Shown in pieces: positions 1-4,777 of a stretch of 5,499 bases of DNA. The first letter of the stretch is position 1; each line of letters opens with the position of its first letter. A program made the position numbers and the translations under genes. The DNA comes from an uncultured Anaerocolumna sp. (lineage in GTDB: Bacteria > Bacillota > Clostridia > Lachnospirales > Lachnospiraceae): NCBI GenBank assembly GCA_937901695.1, contig CALDJN010000053.1, positions 1 to 5,499 of the forward strand. The letters are read 5' to 3'. The notes beneath the pieces were generated by a model. It was given only the letters and a program-made list of their open reading frames with translations, was not told the DNA's origin and did not search any database.

Positions 1-528
1 ACTTTTTATGATGAATATACCCAGGACATTCATGAATTATTTAATGGACTTACTACCCATGAAGCCCTGGTTTTAAAAAGAAAAGAAACCGGGCAGGAAA
101 TACTAATCGTCCATGGGCATCAAGGTGACTTAATGAACGATCAATTATGGTTTCTCTCCATGCTTGCCTTACGATATTTCTGGAGATTTATGCATGTAGT
201 GGGATTTCATAATCCCTCCAGCCCTGCAAGGAATCATTTTAAACGCCACCGAATTGAAAAAAATTACAAAAGGTGGATTAAACAACATAAAATGATGCTT
301 ATTTGTGGCCATACTCATAGGGCAAAGTTTCCGAAGAAGAAAGAACTTCCATATTTTAATACTGGTTGCTGCATTCAAACAAGAGGTATTAATTGTATAG
401 AAATTACGGATGGTAAAATCATGATGGTTGATTGGAGAATCCGCTCTGATAAGGATGGAGCACTTCATGTGATTAGAACCGTAGTCAGGGGTCCGGTTCC
501 TATTGAAAAGTACCTTACAGAATATTAA
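1..528 (+). CDS. Metallophosphoesterase family protein, C-terminal part (5' end outside window)
   Basis: The frame is open from base 1 to the TAA at 526-528, giving 175 visible residues, so the start lies upstream of the window. An internal ATG at 133 would leave out the first metal motif and is not the true start. Calcineurin-like metallophosphoesterases are two-metal phosphohydrolases. The visible metal-site motifs are HGHQGD (visible residues 38-43), CGHTHR (about 102-107) and the following NTGCC (about 120-124), in the normal order for the C-terminal half of the fold. The missing part should carry the first Asp-x-His and the GD/GNHD motifs. A basic, aromatic-rich insert (visible residues about 55-95) lies between the motifs, as in LpxH-like relatives that act near membranes; that similarity is weak. 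There is no signal peptide in the visible part. The substrate cannot be told from sequence. The gene converges with the minus-strand block downstream. Confidence 0.88.
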   Translation, partial: TFYDEYTQDIHELFNGLTTHEALVLKRKETGQEILIVHGHQGDLMNDQLWFLSMLALRYFWRFMHVVGFHNPSSPARNHFKRHRIEKNYKRWIKQHKMMLICGHTHRAKFPKKKELPYFNTGCCIQTRGINCIEITDGKIMMVDWRIRSDKDGALHVIRTVVRGPVPIEKYLTEY

Positions 529-559
529 AAATTTAAAGAGGATATTCCCAGTCGCTTCA

Positions 560-588
560 AGCAAGTTTATCCCCTTACACTACTTGCT
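560..588 (+). terminator. Weak stem-loop after the metallophosphoesterase gene
   Basis: AGCAAGT (560-566) and ACTTGCT (582-588) form a perfect 7-bp stem with a 15-nt loop, 32 bases after the stop codon. No T-run follows on either strand, so it is at best a poor intrinsic terminator. It could serve the convergent transcripts or be chance. Confidence 0.2.
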
Positions 589-670
589 CATAACCCCATT
601 GCCATTGCCGCTATATGGCATTTTAGTAGGATCTTGAATTCCTGCTGAAGCAGACAAGTCCTTACCATCA

Positions 671-725
671 CTTTGTAAGTAGTGGGTACCCAAACTTTGT
701 AAATGAGGGTTACCCAAAACTTACA
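671..725. repeat. Tandem 24-25 bp repeat with GGGTACCC / GGGTTACCC cores, possible IS21-family end remnant
   Basis: Two units (671-694 and 695-719) begin CTTTGTAA, contain GGGTACCC or GGGTTACCC, and run into AAA. A third start, CTTACA, follows at 720-725. Read on the minus strand, the outer edge is TGTAAGTTTTGGGT. A TG-started outer edge with several tandem internal repeats is the organisation known for IS21-family ends. No istA or istB sequence is recognisable on either side, so this would be a solo end or remnant. Alternatively the repeat is coding: the minus frame from 720 to the stop at 580-582 reads it as LGNPHLQS then LGTHYLQS in register. That frame lacks a convincing start codon or ribosome binding site. 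Confidence 0.35.
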
Positions 726-750
726 GAAGTGAAAGGCTTCCCTGATAAGA

Positions 751-1158
751 TTAAATTGTTTTACGTTTCATTTGCTTTAACATTGCTTTTGTCCCCTGAT
801 TTACTTGTAAAGACTCTATAATTTTCTGAATCGCTTTGTTATAAGTAAAATCATCCAGTTCATTCTTCTCTAAAAAATTCTTTGTTTTTATATCATATTT
901 TACATAACAAGCCGATATTGCCCACGCTACAGCCATTTTAACATAGTAGCCTTCATGCTTTATGCAATTGAATATTTCTAATACACTGTCTATGTATTCG
1001 TCTTCGATATAATAGTTAAGAAGCATTACAACACCAAAGCGTATTTTAAATTCTTCTTTTGAAAACAGATAAGGTTGTAAAAAATTCCATACCCTGCTTT
1101 TATTGGTCTTTGTAAACTTTAATCTGGTGCAAAAGCTATCGCAAACAGCCTAGTTGTC
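751..1158 (-). pseudogene. AlkD-like DNA alkylation repair protein, 5'-deleted, with a nonsense codon
   Basis: AlkD-family HEAT-like repeat glycosylases remove alkylated bases such as N3- and N7-alkylpurines from DNA. An ATG-started frame of 91 codons begins at 1026, but clear family sequence continues upstream in the same frame to a TAG at 1150-1152: AVCDSFC, then KSRVWNFLQPYL, then IRFGVVMLLNYY. The two codons before the TAG read D-N, so the family's DNW-A-x-C-D motif is present with TAG where Trp (TGG) is expected. Immediately upstream the frame meets TGA (1159-1161) and similarity stops. Roughly the first 90-100 residues of a usual protein of about 230 are absent, and the lipoprotein gene ends only about 40 bases further up. 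The remaining part keeps the Asp of the WxxxD pocket, an Arg in IRFG and a Trp in VAWAIS, which I align to D113, R148 and W187 of Bacillus cereus AlkD from memory. The 91-residue product might still be translated, but it would lack the pocket Trp and Asp. Confidence 0.75.
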
Positions 1159-1195
1159 TCAATACAAATTATTTACACTCTTAACCTATATTTAA

Positions 1196-2296
1196 TTAGA
1201 TAGGTATAAAAGTAAAATTTTCTATTTTCCAATCTATAGCAGATGGGTAAGGAACTTCATAATTTTCTTCCATGGTTCCTGAATCTAACTTATATTTATG
1301 AATATACATTTTAAAGTCATTTCCATATAATGCAGTAAATACATAATTATCTTTAAAATAAATTTTTCTTATAAGACCATCTACTTTCAGATTATGACTG
1401 GCAATTAACTGATAATTGGTATCATATACTTTAATCATGCCACCTTCACCAAACAAATACAATTTGTTATCATGCATATAGGACTCAAGGATAATGAAAT
1501 CTTCTATGGTAAGTTCTTTTTCCTGACTATCATCTTTATAAGCTGCTACATAAGACTTACCCGTAGGTATTCCTTCTTCTGTAAGTTCTTTAGAATAGAC
1601 TACAATGTTGCCATCAAATCTAATGATTGGTCTGTCAGGTTCTGCTCTATATTGATTCGGTAATAAAGTATCTGCTATAATAGTTTTATTTTTCATGTCC
1701 AGTGTCATGATTCCACTGGTTCCTATGGAATTTGGGTCCGGTTTTTCAGTATTTAAATCTATATATGCTATATGAAGCAAATTACCCTCCGTAACTACAG
1801 AACAGGCTAACTTATTATCTAATTTAATTATTAATTCATCCATATCCTTGTTGGTTCTTACTATTTTGGTTACATAGATACCATCTTCTACTCCTATATT
1901 TAGGATTTGAATACAGCCTTTTTCAGTTGGATATGCATACAAAACTCCATAATAGCCATCGGAATAAGTATCTTCCATAATAGAAAATTGTTTTACCTGA
2001 CCATCTTGCATCCGATAATGGGTATTTTTTTGTCTGGAATAAAAATAGTACCCACCCTGATTTTCAATGGCATTTTCTAATACCATTGATGAGTTTATAG
2101 GTATTTCTTTTACACTATTATCTTCATATAAAATGGAAATGGAATTACTAAATTTATTTCTGTCACTTCCACTAAAGGAAATTAAGTACTTCGCATCATT
2201 TAATTCAATACTTTTTGTTGTAAATTTCGATGATTTTCCACAGGAAGTTAAGATAACGCTTAAAATAATGAAGATTATTATAATTAATTTTTTCAT
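1196..2296 (-). CDS. Exported lipoprotein of unknown function, possible beta-propeller
   Basis: The product is 366 residues from the chosen start. It has a lysine start, a hydrophobic stretch (residues 4-16) and a lipobox LTSC, with the lipid-modified Cys at 19, so it should be anchored to the outer face of the membrane. The rest is rich in beta-type segments with repeated patterns such as NKLYLFGEGGMIKVYD and NYVFTALYGNDFKMYIHKYKLD, which suggests a beta-propeller-like fold. I recognise no family or catalytic motif. Three in-frame ATGs compete (2314, 2299, 2296). AAAGAGGT at 2308-2301 lies 5 nt before the 2296 ATG but only 2 nt before 2299 and downstream of 2314, so 2296 is preferred. The gene follows the cysteine hydrolase on the same strand across 112 bases and may be co-transcribed with it. 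A strong hairpin lies just ahead of its ribosome binding site. Confidence 0.8.
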   Translation of the reverse strand: MKKLIIIIFIILSVILTSCGKSSKFTTKSIELNDAKYLISFSGSDRNKFSNSISILYEDNSVKEIPINSSMVLENAIENQGGYYFYSRQKNTHYRMQDGQVKQFSIMEDTYSDGYYGVLYAYPTEKGCIQILNIGVEDGIYVTKIVRTNKDMDELIIKLDNKLACSVVTEGNLLHIAYIDLNTEKPDPNSIGTSGIMTLDMKNKTIIADTLLPNQYRAEPDRPIIRFDGNIVVYSKELTEEGIPTGKSYVAAYKDDSQEKELTIEDFIILESYMHDNKLYLFGEGGMIKVYDTNYQLIASHNLKVDGLIRKIYFKDNYVFTALYGNDFKMYIHKYKLDSGTMEENYEVPYPSAIDWKIENFTFIPI

Positions 2297-2325
2297 CATT
2301 ACCTCTTTCTGCATTTAAACTTTGG

Positions 2326-2346
2326 GTACAGCAGGGCCTGCTGTAC
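2326..2346 (-). promoter_or_regulatory. Near-perfect hairpin ahead of the lipoprotein ribosome binding site
   Basis: GTACAGCAGG (2326-2335) and CCTGCTGTAC (2337-2346) are perfect reverse complements around one base, so a 9-bp stem with a 3-nt loop is sterically reasonable. It ends 17 bases before the AAAGAGGT ribosome binding site of the lipoprotein gene. No U-run follows in the minus-strand transcript (the next bases are CCCAAAG), so it is not a standard intrinsic terminator. An RNA stability or processing element, an attenuator arm, or a protein-binding palindrome in DNA are the possible roles. Confidence 0.5.
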
Positions 2347-2401
2347 TATAAGAAATAAAATCAGCTAAAACAGTTTATTTATTTCTTTAACAAGCCCTGC
2401 T
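2330..2401 (-). repeat. Nested inverted repeats that compete with the 2326-2346 hairpin
   Basis: AGCAGGGC (2330-2337) is the perfect complement of GCCCTGCT (2394-2401), and inside them AAGAAATAAA (2350-2359) is the perfect complement of TTTATTTCTT (2378-2387) with an 18-nt loop. Together they can form one long hairpin. The outer arm at 2330-2337 is also part of the 2326-2346 hairpin, so the two folds exclude each other. The 5' arm of the transcript starts 8 bases after the stop codon of the cysteine hydrolase gene. Confidence 0.45.
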
Positions 2402-2408
2402 ATTAATA

Positions 2409-3140
2409 TTAATTATTTACATAAAATAGTTCTATCATTTTGGGTCCTGTTAATTCTGCCGGTGATACTACTGTATCGTAAGGGAATCGGTCAATATCAA
2501 TACCTGCCGTCTTCCAGCATCTCCATACAAGCTGTGAACAGTAGAAGCTGCTTGTTGTAAATTTGTTAAGGAAATTCCAGTTGTAAGGAATTCTTGGACT
2601 CGTATTTACATAATCCCTTGCTGCTTTTACAGCTGCTGCTCTGGAGGTAGAAGTACCATCTTTTACTCTCAATCCATATATTTTATTTTTTCCCGGCCAA
2701 TAATTATATTCGTACTGTACTCCATTTACATGGCCATCTTTCTCAGGCCAGGAAGAGATACACCATATACCACCAGCAGTTTCCACCAATGATGCATGTC
2801 CAACCAATGCAAAATCAATTCCAGAGGTAGTTCCAGTAAAGGATACATACACATCTCCCGGAATCGTATTATGTACTGCATTTAACTGTATTTCTCTTTG
2901 GAAACTTGAATTCGTTATAGTTTTTTTATTTCTGTAATCAAACTCACTAATTATCTTTTGCTGCAGATTTTCATAATACGCAGCATCCACTTTACCATCG
3001 GGAGTGTAAACAATAGAATCAGAATAAGGTAAGTTTTCAGTTTCATCTAATGTACTTTGCTTTGCAGATACGATGGTACTCATTGAAGCAAACATAGCTA
3101 TAATAGCTATTACTGATAATAATCTTCTAAACTTTCTCAT
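2409..3140 (-). CDS. Secreted YiiX/YebB-like permuted NlpC/P60 cysteine hydrolase
   Basis: The product is 243 residues. The N-terminus MRKFRR followed by a hydrophobic core (about 7-20) and VSA|KQ is a signal peptide with likely cleavage after residue 26, so the mature enzyme is exported. Residues about 27-90 form a linker or pro-region. The catalytic domain shows GDVYVSF (95-101), GHASLVE with His115 and Glu120, and FYCSQLVWRCW with Cys201. His before Cys is the order of the circularly permuted YaeF/YiiX branch of the papain-like NlpC/P60 superfamily. Members hydrolyse amide, ester or thioester bonds; peptidoglycan peptide bonds or lipids are the usual guesses, and the substrate here is unknown. 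The start is supported by GGAGGG 6 nt before the ATG. The lipoprotein gene follows on the same strand, and a LytTR regulator gene lies upstream across a repeat-rich region that probably holds its promoter. Confidence 0.85.
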   Translation of the reverse strand: MRKFRRLLSVIAIIAMFASMSTIVSAKQSTLDETENLPYSDSIVYTPDGKVDAAYYENLQQKIISEFDYRNKKTITNSSFQREIQLNAVHNTIPGDVYVSFTGTTSGIDFALVGHASLVETAGGIWCISSWPEKDGHVNGVQYEYNYWPGKNKIYGLRVKDGTSTSRAAAVKAARDYVNTSPRIPYNWNFLNKFTTSSFYCSQLVWRCWKTAGIDIDRFPYDTVVSPAELTGPKMIELFYVNN

Positions 3141-3170
3141 ATTATACCCTCCATTCTAATATTCTCTCAG

Positions 3171-3199
3171 CTTATACTATTTCCTAATAACCATGCTTA
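3171..3199 (-). promoter_or_regulatory. Candidate promoter of the cysteine hydrolase gene
   Basis: On the minus strand TATAAG (3176-3171) is a five-of-six -10 match, 17 bases from TAAGCA (3199-3194), a poor -35. The predicted start site near 3164 leaves a leader of about 24 nt with the GGAGGG site. The weak -35 lies inside the most diverged copy of the tandem repeat, as would suit an activator-dependent promoter. Confidence 0.35.
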
Positions 3200-3268
3200 A
3201 TCTATTCCTGGTAAGTATGTTTATATTAATTACCTGGTAAGCATGTTTATATTAGTTACCTAGTAAGC
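3183..3268 (-). repeat. Tandem array of 26-bp repeats upstream of the cysteine hydrolase gene, possible operator
   Basis: Two nearly identical 26-bp units (3207-3232 and 3233-3258) start CCTGGTAAG and contain ATGTTTATATTA, with three differences (T/C, A/G) that could be counted by eye at most. A degenerate 24-bp unit (3183-3206, CCTAATAACCATGCTTA) and a partial unit (3259-3268, CCTAGTAAG) flank them. Where units 1 and 2 meet, the minus strand carries the perfect palindrome TTACCAGGTAA. The array ends at the likely -35 of the cysteine hydrolase gene. LytTR proteins bind direct repeats, but their known spacing is near 21-22 bp, so assignment to the neighbouring regulator is uncertain. Confidence 0.6.
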
Positions 3269-3617
3269 TTTGAGTGTTTTTTAATATACTCCTTAGAAGT
3301 GTAATAGTGAGACAAATAAAACTGCTGCATGAGTTTTATCCCGAAAGTAATGTCAACATTATTACTTACATTTTTATCTTTTGTATCAATGCAGGCTGCA
3401 TTAATTGCCATATTTTTTGTCAAATAAATTATGTAATTGGACTTGTTTACAATGAATGAAACATAAATCATTCATAATCTAAAAAGGTACCATTCTTTAT
3501 TTAGGCTCTTATAGCAATTACCCCCTTTGTATTATTTTCTTCCGGTAAATGCATGTTAGCACATTTTTACCAATTGTGCGGACTCTTGTAGAAATTCATA
3601 TACTCTTTTGAAGTAAA
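3269..3617. other. Gene-free region with several short inverted repeats
   Basis: No convincing coding frame was found here. A 71-codon minus frame (3471-3256) has no ribosome binding site and runs into the tandem repeats, so I leave it out. The region carries three perfect inverted repeats: ATAAAACT/AGTTTTAT (3316-3323, 3332-3339, 8-nt loop), AAGTAAT/ATTACTT (3345-3351, 3361-3367) followed on the plus strand by a T-rich stretch, and ATGAATGA/TCATTCAT (3452-3459, 3468-3475, 8-nt loop). At its right end it holds the possible terminator of the regulator gene. It may be an upstream control region or an unannotated RNA, or simply AT-rich spacer. Confidence 0.4.
3544..3571 (-). terminator. Possible stem-loop after the LytTR regulator gene
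   Basis: On the minus strand GGTAAA and TTTACC pair as an outer 6-bp stem, and ATGT and ACAT pair inside around a GCTA loop, with an uneven internal loop. It begins about 46 bases after the regulator's stop. No U-run follows, so termination by this element is doubtful. Confidence 0.25.
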
Positions 3618-4337
3618 CTAAAAAACTCCGATTTCATGTTCCATATATAATTCCCTTATTATTTTCCTTCTTGATTGACTGATTGGCAGGCAATCGGAAT
3701 TAGACATGATAACCTCATTATAATTTAATTTCCTTGCTTGAGAATAATTTATAATGTAAGATTTATGAATTTGCACAAATTGATATTTAGCTACCTCATT
3801 ATATATTTTTTCTAATTTTCCATAAAAGAGTTCTTCACCAGTTGTGGTTACCATCCTAATTTCACGGTCTTCGCTTTCAAAATAAAGAATGTTCTTTAAT
3901 GGTATCTTATAAATATCATACCCCTTTTTGTAACTAAAGAGCGCACCTAGTTTATCCGTTAATTTCATTGCCAAACGTACATCTGCAATTATTTGGTATG
4001 AGTTTATTGGCTTTATAATAAAATGCATTGGTCTTATATTAAATAATTCCATTAAATATTTATCCGTTTTTGACATATATACCATTTGGACCGTTTGGTA
4101 ATCCAGTAAGTCACGAAGAATTTTTCCTACTGTTATTCCATTGATATGCTTTAAATTCATTTCTATAAATATCAAATCAAAACAATATTCCTTTAGAATA
4201 AATTTCAGTAATTCTCCACCTGAATAAAATACTTCAATTTGCATTTTTTCATTTATTCTTTTACTGTAGTTTAAGATAATATTTTCAATGATAGAGCAGC
4301 TAACCTGATCTTCATCACATATTGCTATTCGAAGCAT
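3618..4337 (-). CDS. LytTR-family response regulator with Glu at the phosphorylation site
   Basis: The product is 239 residues, normal for AgrA/LytR-type regulators. Residues 1-120 form the receiver domain: MLRIAICDEDQ gives the acidic pocket (Asp8, Glu9, Asp10), YMSK gives the switch Ser89, and FIIKP gives the conserved Lys109. The usual DLIFLD phospho-accepting Asp reads DLIFIEM, so position 59 is Glu. Residues about 136-234 form the LytTR DNA-binding domain, with ILYFES (150-155), HKSYIIN (191-197) and LPISQSR (217-223). LytTR regulators bind direct-repeat boxes upstream of target promoters, often for exported peptides, bacteriocins or cell-wall genes. No histidine kinase or peptide gene is in view, so it looks orphan. 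The ribosome binding site is GGGGTGAT, 6 nt before the ATG. Downstream on the same strand are a cysteine hydrolase and a lipoprotein, plausible targets. Glu at this site often mimics phosphorylation, so activity may not depend on a kinase. Confidence 0.9.
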   Translation of the reverse strand: MLRIAICDEDQVSCSIIENIILNYSKRINEKMQIEVFYSGGELLKFILKEYCFDLIFIEMNLKHINGITVGKILRDLLDYQTVQMVYMSKTDKYLMELFNIRPMHFIIKPINSYQIIADVRLAMKLTDKLGALFSYKKGYDIYKIPLKNILYFESEDREIRMVTTTGEELFYGKLEKIYNEVAKYQFVQIHKSYIINYSQARKLNYNEVIMSNSDCLPISQSRRKIIRELYMEHEIGVF

Positions 4338-4379
4338 TACCTATCACCCCTTCAAAGGAAAGTCAAACGTTAATAAATT

Positions 4380-4441
4380 ATGGTTTTAATATTTTATGGC
4401 TTTAAATTTTATGGCTTTAATATTTTATGACTTAACATATT
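4380..4441. repeat. Four tandem 15-16 bp AT-rich repeats
   Basis: Units begin at 4380, 4396, 4411 and 4427. The first three read ATGGTTTTAATATTTT, ATGGCTTTAAATTTT and ATGGCTTTAATATTTT. The last, ATGACTTAACATATTT, overlaps the stop codon and last codons of the M3 peptidase fragment. On the minus strand the array lies about 40-100 bases upstream of the LytTR regulator start and includes CATAAT (4385-4380 region), a possible -10. It may be repeat expansion at a deletion junction or part of the regulator's control region. Confidence 0.55.
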
Positions 4442-4565
4442 TCTCTCTTGCATATAAAACCTCTTGAATTGTCGTTGCATTTTTTACTTCGCTTATCATT
4501 TCTTCTGAAATAGCTGTAATCTCATCTAAAGTCAGTCTTTTGTATTCTAAATTCGATACCTTCAT
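4425..4565 (-). pseudogene. N-terminal fragment of an M3-family oligoendopeptidase
   Basis: A 46-codon frame starts at the ATG 4565-4563, with GAGAGGGG just upstream, and ends at TAA 4427-4425. The peptide begins MKVSNLEYKRLTLDEI and goes on EEMISEVKNATTIQEV then AREKYVK. This resembles the opening of clostridial M3 oligoendopeptidases (MKVxxxxYxR, then a helix with IKNA..xxEVLxAREKY), zinc enzymes of about 550-600 residues that cut short peptides in the cytosol. The HEXXH catalytic part and everything after the first helices are missing, and the frame stops in a short tandem repeat array. The good start signals suggest an intact gene before a deletion. It might instead be an unrelated small protein; the match is from memory of the family's N-terminus. 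Confidence 0.55.
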
Positions 4566-4631
4566 AACCCCTCTCCATTCCACCGGCTATCTCCGGTAAT
4601 GCTTATTTACAATTTTTAACGTTACACTGAT

Positions 4632-4660
4632 ATCTTACCGTATTATTACAGTAAATGCAA
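4632..4660 (-). promoter_or_regulatory. Candidate promoter of the M3 fragment and possibly the LytTR regulator
   Basis: On the minus strand TTGCAT (4660-4655) and TAAGAT (4637-4632) are 17 bases apart, imperfect matches to a housekeeping promoter. Transcription would start about 60 nt before the M3 fragment and could read into the regulator gene 87 bases beyond it. Confidence 0.3.
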
Positions 4661-4747
4661 GTACTTCCATTCGACCTGCTATAGTGGCTTTTACCATTTA
4701 TTTCACATGAAAAATGCCTTAGATTTACTTCTATATCAAGGTTTCTA

Positions 4748-4770
4748 TGATATAATTCTTGTATAGGAGG
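4748..4770 (+). promoter_or_regulatory. Extended -10 promoter and ribosome binding site of the MBL-fold gene
   Basis: TGATATAAT (4748-4756) is a full extended -10 element, which can work without a -35; only a poor TTTACT (4724-4729) lies upstream. The predicted start near 4763 would leave a leader of about 15 nt. AGGAGG (4765-4770) sits 7 nt before the ATG at 4778 and fixes that start. Confidence 0.5.
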
Positions 4771-4777
4771 TTTTAAC

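Noticed and set aside
169..564. 131-codon minus-strand frame opposite the metallophosphoesterase
   Set aside because: It is a shadow of a gene with clear metal-binding motifs, and its translation shows no family features.
529..648. In-frame open stretch of 39 codons after the metallophosphoesterase stop codon, suggesting readthrough
   Set aside because: The stop follows a normal-looking C-terminus, and the extension (with AHNPIAIAAIWHF) has no family similarity I can recognise.
1472..2318. Plus-strand frames of 63 and 83 codons inside the lipoprotein gene
   Set aside because: They are antisense to a gene with a lipobox and good start signals, and they have no ribosome binding sites or recognisable products.
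3141..3146. TATAAT just ahead of the cysteine hydrolase start codon
   Set aside because: It lies between the GGAGGG ribosome binding site and the ATG, so a transcript started from it would lack the ribosome binding site. It is ordinary AT-rich spacer.
3256..3471. 71-codon minus-strand frame that could be a small peptide gene next to a LytTR regulator
   Set aside because: There is no ribosome binding site before any of its ATGs. It has no signal peptide or double-glycine leader, and it runs into the tandem repeat array.
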